The notes: a model not told the origin generated them from the sequence alone. A stretch of DNA of 15,000 nucleotides from Penaeus vannamei (GCF_042767895.1 NC_091569.1:16937316-16952315); one strand, 5' to 3'. Numbered from the stretch's first letter, positions 1-8,928 are shown. A program made the numbers and translations.

Positions 1-367
1 TTCTAAAATAACAAACACTTAGCTTTGGATATACAGCACGACCTCAATAAATACACAATCCACACCCATGAAGGTGCAGACACAGAACGAGCAACCATTC
101 TCTACACCAGAAAAACAACGAAAATGAAAAGGAAACAAAAAAATAAAAAGGAACGCCAGTGAACACTCCTTCGTTCCCCCATACAACATTCAATAAACGG
201 TAACAAACAAGACAGAGCAGCGGCGGCTGTGAATGGCCTGCCGAGACTTCAGGGCTGGTTTTAAAATAAATGATTCACAAATACTGGGAGAAAAATCCAC
301 CAGCGACAGAGTTCACCAAACAACCCGCATGGCCGCAGGAACGAGATAAAGTTGCACGTGTGGTTAT
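1..367. other. Unique AT-rich non-coding DNA
   Basis: This stretch has no recognisable gene, RNA or repeat unit. It is A-rich on the + strand, with several short A runs and AATAAA-like words, but nothing supports a transcript end here. An open frame begins at 270 but soon runs into the pyrimidine repeat that follows, so it is not convincing as coding sequence. Confidence 0.5.
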
Positions 368-622
368 TTGCATTGTGTACCGTCTTGCTTCATCTCTTTC
401 TCTTTCTTTCTCTTTCCTCGCTGCCTCCTCTATCTCTGTCTGCCTATCTGCTGTCAATTTGTCTACCTGTCAATCTCTCTGTCAAACTGTCTGTCTATCT
501 GTCAATCTGTAAATCTGTCTGTCTGTCGATTTGTCGGTCTCTTTCATCCTTTCCCTAACTCTTTCCCCAACTCTCTCTCTCTCCCAAATTCTCCAACTCT
601 CTTTCTCTCTTCCTATCCTTTC

Positions 623-630
<8 letters not shown>
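368..630. repeat. Degenerate CTTT / CTGT tetranucleotide, pyrimidine-rich tract
   Basis: The + strand here is almost all pyrimidine plus the G of CTGT units. A short CTTT-like run at about 391-417 gives way to a worn tetranucleotide array at about 432-541, made of CTGT, CTAT, CAAT and CTGC units. From 541 to 630 it becomes mixed CT-rich sequence. The unit order suggests an old array decayed by point mutation next to a younger dinucleotide array at 631-708. Open frames across this part translate to Leu/Ser/Cys-rich strings, as expected of any CTGT/CT repeat, and are not genes. Confidence 0.8.

Positions 631-708
<78 letters not shown>
631..708. repeat. Perfect (TC)39 microsatellite
   Basis: Thirty-nine uninterrupted TC dinucleotides run from 631 to 708. 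Its purity, next to the degenerate tract on its left, suggests a younger, actively slipping array. The copy number in an assembly should be treated as approximate, because long dinucleotide runs are prone to polymerase and assembly error. It is an exact inverted complement of the (GA)50 array at 2366-2465. Confidence 0.97.
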
Positions 709-710
<2 letters not shown>

Positions 711-2198
711 CCTGCCTTTTGTTTCTCTTTTAAAACTTTTTGTTTAAAGGGGCGCATTTTACACGCGCTGACTATCCCCCTTAATTGACGGACGGCCCCA
801 TACATTTCCTTAACAGCCTCTATCACTCTTTACTTTCGCACCGGGATTTTATTTACAGCCCTTTTTTCTTTTCCCTTACTTTTTTTTTTGTCTTTCTACT
901 CATCTCTTTCGCAGTTCTTAATCGTGATACAGTCTATTGTAGGTTCCTCTTTTTCATAAGGACGATCACTGAACCCCAATGAAATCGAGAGAACCCCTTT
1001 CGAAGATAAGGGTTGCCGCGTATTGTTATTCAATCAAGTGCGAAACATGTTCACTAGATTAACATTTTCGTTTATTTAATCACTTTATTACAGTGGGACA
1101 AGTGGCCTATCACGCAAATAAAGTGACAAATCTGCAATACCCCCATTCCCTAATCAAGGCGAAGACGCGCTTGCGGGCAGGTGAAGACTGCAGACGAGTC
1201 GCGAGGTGGGTGATGAGAATTGTTAGATAATTGACAAATAGATGTGCACCTTTAATACAAAAGAGCGAGGGATTCCATCGATGCACACACCTTGAATCCA
1301 AGCAACAATCCCATCAATTTGGATATTAATCCCGAATCACTATTGCAAAGCACAATCTGAGACATTAATCCGCAAATCTACCTACTTCACGCAATAAAAG
1401 CCATTACAATTCTTTTCAAAAACAGATCAAATCGCAAAAAAAATAAATGAAATGGAACGCAAACAGCCCAAAAGCAGTGGCATTGTTAAGCAAACAGAAA
1501 AGTGAAGCCGCCCGCATTAACTGAACAAACTAGAGCGTGAACACTTTTAGACAATGTGTGTTCAACCCTTCATCGCGGATCTTTCTGTGCATTTGCCTGA
1601 GCGGCCGGAGATAAAGCCGCCTCGGTCAACATCCTGCAGAGTCCAAACGATCCCGGCGAAAGGTGTGTTAAAGGGCCGCCTCGGTCACAAGTCATAAATT
1701 CGCAACTCTGGTTGGGAATCTACCATTAGAAGGAATCTTAATTGAAAGCTGGTGTCAGACGGTCCATCCATTCTATTTCCATTCCTTATCTAACTGATCA
1801 CCGAGGACTTTTCTCAATCCGCTGTACTGCGCATCAACTTAGCGATTTCCAGAATCCTATTTGCATATACTTGAACTTTACAAGGACCGAGGCACGCGCA
1901 CACACAGAGGACGCAAAAAGTACTCGCACACAAACAAGCAAACACACGCAAATATAACCACCCGATAGGTTTCGTCTTCCTCTCCTGTTTTATGGAAAAC
2001 AAGCACTATTCCCCGCGAACAAACCTCCGCCATCACACAATTCAAAATAGTGTAATATCCGACATGACTGTCAGCATATAAATTGCATATTTAACTTGGC
2101 GCCTAAAACATCCTATTTTACGCTTCCATCATTTTCCTCTACGGCGGAACAGCAGCCGCGAGCTCTGCGACATCCCGGGTCCAGACCGGGATGCCGTC
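709..2198. other. Unique non-coding DNA
   Basis: About 1.5 kb lacks any tandem array. All open frames are short (at most about 70 residues) and none resembles a known domain. The only internal repetition noticed is a 13-bp direct repeat, GCCGCCTCGGTCA, at 1616-1628 and again at 1675-1687. A CA-rich patch lies at about 1895-1955. No TATA/initiator pair, tRNA arms or transposon ends were recognised. Confidence 0.5.
1616..1687. repeat. Short 13-bp direct repeat pair, 59-bp spacing
   Basis: GCCGCCTCGGTCA occurs at 1616-1628 and 1675-1687, each preceded by a TAAAG-like word. The DNA between the copies is unrelated. It could be a remnant of a duplicated segment or a paired binding site; the function is unknown. 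Confidence 0.55.
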
Positions 2199-2211
2199 GG
2201 GGGGGGGGGGG
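2199..2211. repeat. G13 homopolymer
   Basis: Thirteen consecutive G residues lie just before the compound GA array. Long G:C homopolymers are generally scarcer than A:T ones in animal genomes, and this window has several. The length may be inexact if the assembly derives from error-prone reads. Confidence 0.9.
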
Positions 2212-2258
2212 TGGCTCCTGCGCCCGCCTAGGCTGACGCTAGCATGCACGCAACTTCG

Positions 2259-2509
<251 letters not shown>

Positions 2510-2755
2510 GAAAAGGGAAAAAGCAAGAAAATGACAAAGCGGGAGGTAAAAAGACTGAGATTGTGGGGGAAAATAAAACGCAACACCGAGAGAAAAAAAC
2601 GAGAAACCAGGCGCACATCACTCAGCCAGTCCTCAAGGCTCGTCGGCTCGTCGATCACGCCGCGAATGAAGTTTGCGCGTAATGAAATTTACACAAAGTC
2701 TGCGACACGGAAAATTGACTGAGCAATGAAAGAGATAAGGAGAGGAACAATAGCT
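2510..2755. other. Purine-rich non-coding spacer
   Basis: An A/G-rich, mostly unique spacer lies between two GA-type arrays. The Arg/Lys-rich open frames that cross it start inside or beside the repeat and match no family I know. Nothing else is visible. Confidence 0.5.
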
Positions 2756-2785
2756 GGAGGGAGGGAGGGAGGGAGGGAGGGGGGA
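2756..2785. repeat. Short (GGGA)5 microsatellite
   Basis: Five perfect GGGA units at 2759-2778 are flanked by partial units and followed by a run of six G. It lies about 250 bp from the end of the compound array and shares its GGGA-type unit. Confidence 0.9.
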
Positions 2786-2860
2786 GCAACCTAAGACGCT
2801 TACTCGGCAGTAGGCGGGAAGAGCCTCGATCCGGAAGTACTGTTCGACATTAACATAACA

Positions 2861-2934
2861 GAGGCAACAACAACAATAATGTTCATTATAATAATAATAA
2901 CAATACTACTACTACCACTACAATAATAATAATG

Positions 2935-2980
<46 letters not shown>

Positions 2981-3055
2981 CAATAATAACAATAATAATA
3001 ATAACAATAATAATAAAGATGAAGATGATAATAATAACAACAAAAACAATAATAA

Positions 3056-3101
<46 letters not shown>

Positions 3102-3197
3102 GATACTACCATTATTATCATTATATTCATGATAATGACAAAAACGATGAAAATATGATAATGTCCATAGTCACCATAATAACAACAACAACAACAA
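2861..3197. repeat. AAT/AAC trinucleotide array with two perfect cores
   Basis: The tract is built almost entirely of AAT with AAC, ACT, GAT and GAA variants. Two uninterrupted AAT cores stand out, at 2935-2977 and 3056-3101, and the array tails off into (AAC)5 at 3181-3196. The interrupted parts are older; the perfect cores are where slippage would be expected. The minus-strand frame across it is a string of Ile and Leu and is not a protein. Confidence 0.93.
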
Positions 3198-3634
3198 GAT
3201 CAATAAGGATCATAATAGCAAGAATTAATACACACAAAACACAAAATCCCAACTACAAACGCAAACAAGTAAACAAACAAACGCAACTGGAGGACGCCCC
3301 GCAACGCCCGAGCCGGAGGGACAGACCCAAAGTTGGCCAATGTATGTCCACCTCGCGGCTTCCTTTCTCGTTCATTTCTCGTTCATTTCGAAGGTAAAAG
3401 AAAGGCAAAAAAAGGAAGAGGGGACAAAGAAAAATAAAAGGGGGAAGGGGGGAAGCTGAACAAAAAAAGGAAAGTATTAAAAAAAATAATAAATAATAAA
3501 AAGACGTAATTTCCTTACCATCTGGAGACTACTTCCAGATTCCCTCTCAAATTAATTACGAAAGCTGATGTATGATAATCGGCGGAACTTTTCCTCCTTT
3601 CAGCGTTCACAGATAAAGGCTAAATGAGATGAAA
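3198..3634. other. Unique and A/G-rich spacer with a small 11-bp tandem repeat
   Basis: No gene is visible. An 11-bp unit (TTTCTCGTTCA) is repeated about 2.4 times at 3364-3389. From about 3391 to 3500 the + strand is strongly purine- and A-rich, and a short AATAAT-rich patch lies at about 3478-3502. The rest is unique sequence leading into the trinucleotide block. Confidence 0.5.
3364..3389. repeat. 11-bp tandem repeat, about 2.4 copies
   Basis: TTTCTCGTTCA occurs twice in tandem (3364-3374 and 3375-3385), followed by a partial third copy. It is a small local duplication with no obvious role. Confidence 0.8.
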
Positions 3635-4044
3635 AGAGAAGAGGAGGAGGAGGAGGAGGAGGAGGAGGAGGAGGAGGAGGAGGAGGAGGAGGAGGAGGAG
3701 GAGGAGAAGAAGAAGAAGAAGAAGGAGAAGAAGAAGAAGAAGAAGAAGAAGAAGAAGAAGAAGAAGAAGAAGAAGGAGGAGGAGGAGGAGGAGGAGGAGG
3801 AGGAGGAGAAGGAGAAGGAGAAGGAGAAGGAGAAGGAGAAGGAGAAGGAGAAGAAGAAGAAGGAGAAGAAAGAGAAGAAGAAGAAGAAAATGAAGAAGAA
3901 GAAGAAGAAGAAGGAGAAGGAGAAGGAGAAGAAGAAGAAGACGAAGAAGGAACTGAAGAGGAAGAAAATGAAGAAAAAGAAGAGGAAGAATAGGAAGTGT
4001 GAGAAGAGGTAGAAGAGGAAGATGAAAGGGATGATAATAATGAC

Positions 4045-4097
<53 letters not shown>

Positions 4098-4110
4098 CAA
4101 CGACAACGAA
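3635..4110. repeat. GGA/GAA trinucleotide block ending in (GAT)17
   Basis: The block has segments with different units: GGA to about 3705, GAA to about 3775, GGA again to about 3808, a GGAGAA hexanucleotide segment to about 3850, mixed GAA/GGA with AT interruptions to about 4020, and seventeen perfect GAT units at 4045-4095 followed by GAC/AAC and GAA. Nearly 390 bp at the left is almost pure purine on the + strand. Frames of 120-230 residues exist on both strands (Glu/Lys on +; Ser/Pro, Phe/Ser, Leu or His runs on -). Several frames are open at once, as expected from a repeat with few stop words, so none is called as a gene. Confidence 0.95.
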
Positions 4111-4580
4111 GAAGAAATAGAAGTAAACGGTAAAGAAGACGAAGCGTGTTGAATGACAAGAGGAAGAGAAGAAAGAAGCGGAATAAAGTAGCCAGAGCTG
4201 ATCAGCCAGCGCCAGCCAACGCGAGGGCATCATTCTCGCGTCAATAACCATCTTATTCAAATTCAGCTCCGAAGCTCGAACCCGGCACCGTATTGCGACG
4301 ATCAAAGCGCACGGCGAGAAGGACCGTCTGGATCGGTCTCAGCGGCGGCGAGTGATTAAAGCAAGCATGGCCGTGCCTTGGAGACAGGCAGAGAGGAACG
4401 AAGAGAATAAAGGCGAGCAGAAACCATCACTCCTCGTGCTTAAAAGTTGAAATTCCACTGACGCGTTGAGGGACAGATGTCCAAGAAAAAGTCTGAATGT
4501 TTTTTAAAAATTCTTTGGCTAAAGCACTTTATGAAGTTTCGTTACCTGACAGCTCGCCTTTCAGCGTTAGGATACCACAT

Positions 4581-4594
4581 ACACACACACACAC
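4581..4594. repeat. (AC)7 microsatellite
   Basis: Seven AC units are flanked by CAT/TAT words. Such a short dinucleotide tract may or may not be polymorphic. Confidence 0.85.
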
Positions 4595-5148
4595 TCATAT
4601 ATACGTTTCGGACTTTCCATCAATATGTAACGCTATCCGTCCACATTTACCTAATTGAGAGAGATGATACTTTGGGAACAACAAAAAAAACAGCTTTATG
4701 AGTTAAAAACGATGATCATATTTGATATGTAAACAGCGAAAGCGGTAGCGAGAGGTCACAGGGTACGTTCCCAATTAAGCGGTGGTGAGAAAATGACATG
4801 GTCAAGGACAAGATGATCTGGCAATAGTGCGACTAAAGTACACAAACAGCTAAGAGTATGTATTATCGTCAGTCTGGTGCCTTGTACAGTAGCACGGCTT
4901 ACACTTGTGCCAGCCCCGCATTAGAAGCTGCTGATGTTTAAGAGCGTCTATTTTCAACGCGATGGGAAGAAAATGTGTGGGCTCAGGCAGTTCTGGGAAT
5001 TGTAAAAAATACTTTGTCTTGCTTTTCACTTTACAAATCTTTAAGAATGTATTTTCTTTCCTCAATAATGCTTTATACATGCTATATATCATAACTATAC
5101 AGCAGCACGCACAGATACGCCTACTTTCACAAACATTTAGAAACAACC

Positions 5149-5213
5149 GCACACATCCACATGCACATATATACACACATACATACTCATACACATACAT
5201 GTGTGTGTGAGCA
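5149..5213. repeat. Interrupted CA/TA tract turning into (TG)n
   Basis: Alternating purine-pyrimidine sequence runs from about 5149 to 5210. CA and TA units occupy most of it and (TG)4-5 ends it, so that ACACAT and ATGTGT-type words face each other. It could adopt Z-DNA or a small hairpin, but this is not tested. Confidence 0.75.
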
Positions 5214-5303
5214 CGCGGAATACCTGTGTGAAAAAAAGCATGTTATGTGCTGTCGGCAGCCTAGTACTGCATGTTGGCATATTATAGTTTTTAGCAACAG
5301 AGA

Positions 5304-5636
5304 GTGGACAGACAGACGAACAGACAGAATGACATGAAGATAGACATAGATATAATACACAACATGGACAAGTTATCAACGATGGCCAATAATTGCAAAA
5401 ATACTGGAGTGCTCTGTGCTTTGATAATCAATTTGATTGTCATCAAACGCGACATACAAACAGGAAAAATAATTAACAATGACATGTTTCCTGGCTATAA
5501 TCTGCTGAAGCACGCGTATTCACAAAAGCAACAGCAGAACTTGGACCGACATGATCAAGTTATGAGTTCGTTTTGCTATTTCGAAAAAGTAAAATCATCA
5601 GAATTAAAAGTAAATGTGAATGCGGGTTCGCATTAA
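5304..5636 (+). other. Unassigned open frame, 110 residues, probably chance
   Basis: The frame is open from 5304 to 5636. Its first dozen residues come from the GACA repeat. After that it has a modest hydrophobic patch (around residues 37-48, with the word LIINLIVI) and Lys/Gln-rich sequence. No domain or motif is recognised, no splice or promoter context is evident, and codon use looks like the surrounding AT-rich DNA. A chance open frame is the most likely explanation. Confidence 0.1.
5306..5352. repeat. Short degenerate GACA tetranucleotide
   Basis: GACA-type units recur with interruptions (GACAGACAGACGAACAGACA and onward), then decay to GATA/GACATA words. It is related in unit to the (CAGA)11 block at 2466-2509. 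The Met at 5304 of a 110-residue open frame starts inside this repeat, which weakens that frame as a gene. Confidence 0.75.
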
Positions 5637-5639
5637 CAT
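5614..5639. other. Small perfect-stem hairpin (ATGT-AATGCG / CGCATT-ACAT)
   Basis: AATGCG (5619-5624) pairs with CGCATT (5629-5634) across the loop GGTT. After a single G/A mismatch on each side, ATGT (5614-5617) pairs with ACAT (5636-5639). The stem is 10 paired bases with one internal mismatch and a 4-nt loop. It overlaps both candidate ATGs (5620 and 5638) of the open frame 5620-6108. It could be chance. Confidence 0.5.
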
Positions 5640-6108
5640 GGAAGTCAGCCTTAAAGCTGCTACACCCGGAAAGCTTTCCAAAAAATGCCACCCTTTTCTT
5701 TCCTTTGTCGTTTCGCCATATTGTCGAGCGATATTAATGGATTCCAATATTCATTTGTGCGTGCAGTTTAGTTGTCCGTCCCTCCATATACATACAGTGC
5801 ATTTTCGGGAGCCTGTGAGCACTCGCACTAATGTAATAGTGGCGTCGAGGAAAATGAGGTGGAAAAAAGGTGGAAAACCTAGCTTCAACCAGCCAGTCAA
5901 AAAGGAGCCATTTTGGCGTATGCCATATCAGAGACAAACTAATAATATGCAAATGAGGCAGGCCCGAGCACCCGAAAACTCGACCCCGAGCAAGCACGTC
6001 TCAATATTCCGAAATCTTTTGCAGCGCGGACATTCACTGTGTTCAACAGTACGCAAACATCCAACTCATAGGCCTATGAATCGAGATCAATGGCACACCG
6101 GAAACTAA
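5620..6108 (+). other. Longest non-repetitive open frame, 162 residues, unassigned
   Basis: This is the longest open frame in the window that is not a translated simple repeat. The first ATG is at 5620. The ATG at 5638 has better context (A at -3, G at +4) and would give 156 residues. The N-terminal part is mixed and Cys/Ser/His-containing; the second half is basic, with runs such as RKMRWKKGGK and a Gln/Asn/Met/Arg-rich stretch. I recognise no domain, signal peptide or membrane segment. No polyadenylation signal was noticed just downstream, and no promoter is obvious. The opposite strand is also open for 87 residues over part of it. It could be a chance frame, an exon fragment or a lineage-specific small protein. 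Confidence 0.15.
6067..6078. other. 12-bp perfect palindrome CATAGGCCTATG
   Basis: CATAGGCCTATG is its own reverse complement. The 11-base word ATAGGCCTATG recurs at 7567-7577. The palindrome lies inside the 162-residue open frame. Its function is unknown. Confidence 0.7.
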
Positions 6109-6520
6109 AATGCTGGAAGCAGATACGACTCGCCTACTGACACTGAACGGAAGCCTATCGATACCACGAGTCAATATAGGGAAGAGCTCTTTCGTGGACC
6201 GTCGATCACGGAACAAAATCATATTGACTGAAATATGACAAAACTAGATCTAGTTCTACCGTTGCAACAAACAACTTTAAGCGGTGCGACAGACATCAAC
6301 TCCTTTTCACCCTCGAAGGATATCAGATCCATCGCCAACGAGGGGAGCAAAGCCACTGCAACAGCAACAGTGGTTAAAGCCATGAGTCTCTCGAGCCATT
6401 TGATGTTGGAGGAGGGGAGAGCGAAGTGACGCGATCTGGATCTGAAACCAACAGATCGCTCGCTCGGCCGCTCACCAAGCAACACCTTGCCACTGCCGTA
6501 ACGGCAAGCCAAAAGAGGGG
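6109..6520. other. Unique non-coding DNA with a 50-bp imperfect hairpin
   Basis: No gene is recognised. A 97-residue minus-strand frame (6219-6512) includes a hydrophobic stretch (word TTVAVAVALL) but matches nothing known. An inverted repeat spans 6157-6206: ATCGA and CCACGA on the left face TCGTGG and TCGAT on the right, with unequal internal bulges. Its loop contains the 10-bp palindrome AAGAGCTCTT at 6182-6191. Confidence 0.4.
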
Positions 6521-6960
6521 AAAGTTGGTTACAGGAAACCTAGCTTGTTTCGTTCTCTCTCCTTCCCATTTACTCAACACTGCGTTTACTCCTCTTCTAT
6601 TCTAAGCTCCACCCAATGCTCTCTCCCTCTATACCACTCTCCCGCCCCCCTCTCTACCTGCACGGCTACACCCTACAAGCGAACACCTGGTGTCATGGTT
6701 GGCCCAGCACGTGACAGCACTTCCCCTTGGGATGAAAGCGGAGGAGGGGAAGAGGTGAGGGACGTTGGTAAATCATGTAGACGGGTAGGAGAGGGAGACC
6801 CACCTGGGAGAAAAGGGCTTGCGTGGGTTGGACACAAATATTTGATGGATGAAAGTGATGGAAAGGAGGGGGGGGGGGGCATGCAGAGGCCGGATCACTA
6901 CCATACGCCCGTAATGTATTTATCCTCGGTCGGTTACCATCGCGTTTACCAGCGATAGTA
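6521..6960. other. Mixed pyrimidine-then-purine unique DNA with G12
   Basis: A CT-rich part (about 6545-6690) passes into GA/G-rich sequence (about 6730-6880). A G12 homopolymer lies at 6868-6879. A 137-residue plus-strand frame at 6545-6958 follows these composition biases (Ser/Pro-rich then Gly/Glu-rich) and is not recognised, so it is not called as a gene. Confidence 0.45.
6868..6879. repeat. G12 homopolymer
   Basis: Twelve consecutive G residues follow a GGAAAGGA context and end at GCATGC. This is one of three G runs of 12 or more in the window. Confidence 0.9.
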
Positions 6961-7358
6961 ATGTGGGTTTCACGAAGAGATGATGAGAGTCCCAATAGTA
7001 ATTGACGCGGTCTAATGGTAGCCAACAGATGGCTCTTGTAAAGCAATTCCGCCAATCAGCGAGCATCATACATAATTCCATTGACTCCTTCGGCCAATCA
7101 CATAACATGTAGACAAAGCTCGATGCAACAGCGCGTTTTTTTTTTATTTGCTTAATTAAAACCATCAAGTTAAAAGACTTCCCTGGCTATTTATCGTCAC
7201 AATAAGACCCAGTGCAGACACTCATACACGGACCGAATTAATACATATTACTTACCGTCAACTACAGAATGAGTCCAGTTTTCATTCATTAATTTACTTA
7301 TTTCTCATCTTTAACAAACAACAACTGAAACAAACATCCTTATATTAATTGCCTTTTA
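6961..7358. other. Unique DNA with paired CCAAT words
   Basis: No gene is seen. Two CCAAT pentamers in the same orientation lie at 7052-7056 and 7094-7098. Upstream of them, AGCCA-N5-TGGCT at 7020-7034 is a short palindrome. No TATA or initiator is placed convincingly downstream, and T10 lies at 7136-7145. This could be regulatory DNA or coincidence. Confidence 0.3.
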
Positions 7359-7739
7359 TTGCTAAGGGAAATAATCCTAAGTAATCATGAGTTTGTCTTT
7401 TGCCACAATGGCGACAGACACAGAAGCTGCTATACCCGTTTAATGTTTCTATTGCTAGTTTATGTATCAATAAGTTTTTTTTTTCTTTTAATCTGTAATA
7501 ATGCTGCTCGAGAAGAATGCTATAATTCACTGATCTATCGATTCTGTATATCTTTTATATTCTCATATAGGCCTATGTCTACCTATAATTACGAAAATTT
7601 GGGTGGACGTTATTACTGCTCGTCTTATGCGGAATTTGGATTTCTACATCATGACTTTTTGCAATATATGCTTGCCATCATTGCAATAATAACAGTTATT
7701 AAAACAAACCAAAAACTTTGCTTAAATATTGATTTTTAG
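7359..7739 (+). other. Unassigned AT-rich open frame, 126 residues
   Basis: The frame is rich in Phe, Tyr, Leu, Ile and Ser, reflecting T-rich DNA. Two hydrophobic segments could span a membrane: roughly residues 29-47 (LLLVYVSISFFFLLI) and 103-113 (MLAIIAIITVI). No family is recognised. The ATG has no notable context, no splice signals were confirmed, and the composition matches the flanking AT-rich DNA. A chance frame is most likely; a fragment of a decayed membrane-protein exon is possible. Confidence 0.12.
7567..7577. other. Second copy of the ATAGGCCTATG palindromic word
   Basis: ATAGGCCTATG here repeats the core of the 12-bp palindrome at 6067-6078, about 1.5 kb away. The self-complementary core is ATAGGCCTAT. 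It may simply be a frequent word in this genome. Confidence 0.6.
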
Positions 7740-8311
7740 ACGAGATAACACGTGATGACATCGTCTTCCCAGAAATTACCATCGGACTTACCAGTGCTCC
7801 GACCAGTGGTTAAATTTATCATGGTAATGTCGATGGCAAGTTATTAATGAATACTACCACTGTCTGTTTACCGTAACAACTGTATTAACAATCGATTTTA
7901 CCCTCGCAAGCGCGTTCGTGAATCCGGCCCCTGGAAAGCACTACATGGAAGAATAACAGCTAATGCGCGCATGGGGGCCACCCGTGTGAGAGGGAGACTC
8001 GAATAACGAAAAAGGAAATGCAGACAAAGAAAGACACACACGTCTTTGTAAACAGTGACGGAAGGTCGAGGAAAAGGTAAAGTAGGGAGGTAATCGATAG
8101 CAGCCATGCAGCAATACACGCTACAACATTAGCTGGAACAACAACGCCAGATAAAACAACAACAACCTCCTCTATAACTCGGCTACCATGGTCCAGGGAT
8201 ATTGATCTCTACCCCCCCCCCATCTCCCCACCCATCCACCCTACCACCTGTCTGGCTCACGTCAATAGGCTCATAAATGCCCAGTGTTCGCGTCTCTTGC
8301 AGATCCATGAC
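7740..8311. other. Unique non-coding DNA with C10
   Basis: No gene is recognised. Two short interleaved inverted repeats occur: TTACCATCG-type arms at 7776-7792 and 7823-7839, and CAGTGGT/ACCACTG at 7804-7810 and 7856-7862. They cross rather than nest, so no simple hairpin forms. A C10 homopolymer lies at 8212-8221 in a C-rich patch. Confidence 0.45.
8212..8221. repeat. C10 homopolymer
   Basis: Ten consecutive C residues are set in a C-rich context on the + strand. This is equivalent to a G10 run on the minus strand. Confidence 0.9.
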
Positions 8312-8672
8312 ATGGGAGGGGAGCAAAAGAGGAAGAAGAGAGGGAGAACAAGAGATGAAGGTGGGTGGAAGACGGGGAACAGGAAAAAGAGAGGGAAGAG
8401 GAGGAAGAGGAAAGAATAAGAGAAGGAGGTGAGGGTAAGAGGTGTAGGAAGGAAGAAGAAGAGTAGTGAGGGTGAGAAATAGGGGGGAGTGGAGGAAAGG
8501 GAGAGGGGAAAGAAGCGTGAAAAGGAGAGAGGCAGAACAGGTGGAAGAGAAAGAGACAAGGAAAGGGAGCGGGTAAAGAAGGAAGGGAGGAGAAAGCGTA
8601 ACTGAAAAAGTAGGAAGAAGAATAGGAGAAGGGGAAGAAGTGGGAGAAGGCGTAACTGGAAGAGGATAAAAG
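8312..8672. repeat. Polypurine tract with a degenerate 54-bp duplication
   Basis: About 360 bp is strongly purine on the + strand, with scattered T and C. It has no perfect microsatellite unit but is built of GGAAGA/GAGGGA-like words. A local duplication is visible near the right end: two 22-bp windows at 8589-8610 and 8643-8664, 54 bp apart, differ at three positions and share the core GCGTAACTG (8596-8604 and 8650-8658). The 220-residue minus-strand frame over it (Ser/Leu/Pro/Phe-rich) is a product of the polypyrimidine strand and is not a gene. Confidence 0.85.
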
Positions 8673-8928
8673 TTACGATTCATTAACAGGTAGGAGAGGC
8701 GAGTGAGCGTTAATGTGTGCCACTTGCGCTGTGATGAACGTGGAGCAACGCCGCCCTTGCCTCCTCTCCCCACACTGGCCGCCTGCGGGACCAACAGTGG
8801 CAAGAGGCTTTGCATTATGCACCATGCCAAACTCTCCCTCCCCACCCCTATAGCACAAAATCCCAGACGAGTCCAAGATCATACCAGTTTAGCGTAATTA
8901 AATCACCTGTTCGCTGTATAAGCTCGAC
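8673..8928. other. Unique non-coding DNA
   Basis: Ordinary mixed sequence lies between the polypurine tract and the long hairpin. Short overlapping frames (64-69 residues) on both strands are not recognised. Nothing else is visible. Confidence 0.45.

Larger units (their letters stand above)
4111..5303. other. Unique non-coding DNA with minor CA/TA tracts
   Basis: This is ordinary AT-rich sequence with no recognised gene. It holds (AC)7 at 4581-4594 and a mixed CA/TA stretch at about 5149-5210 that flips to TG at 5200, giving a small self-complementary junction. Open frames reach 116 residues (minus strand, 4850-5200) but that one is partly translated from the CA/TA patch and resembles nothing known. 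Confidence 0.5.

Noticed and set aside
4266..4290. tRNA T-arm-like GGTTCGA on the minus strand, and a similar word near 14911 on the + strand
   Set aside because: The T-stem pairing is weak (two G-T pairs), the B-box end does not match, and no A box, anticodon arm or acceptor stem was found at the right distance.
3600..4305. Frames of 127-232 residues with Glu/Lys, Ser/Pro, Phe, Leu and His runs
   Set aside because: Trinucleotide repeats lacking stop words open several frames simultaneously. Amino-acid runs change exactly where the DNA unit changes.
7776..7862. Two short inverted repeats
   Set aside because: The arms interleave rather than nest and have several mismatches, so no stable simple hairpin is expected. 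Probably chance.
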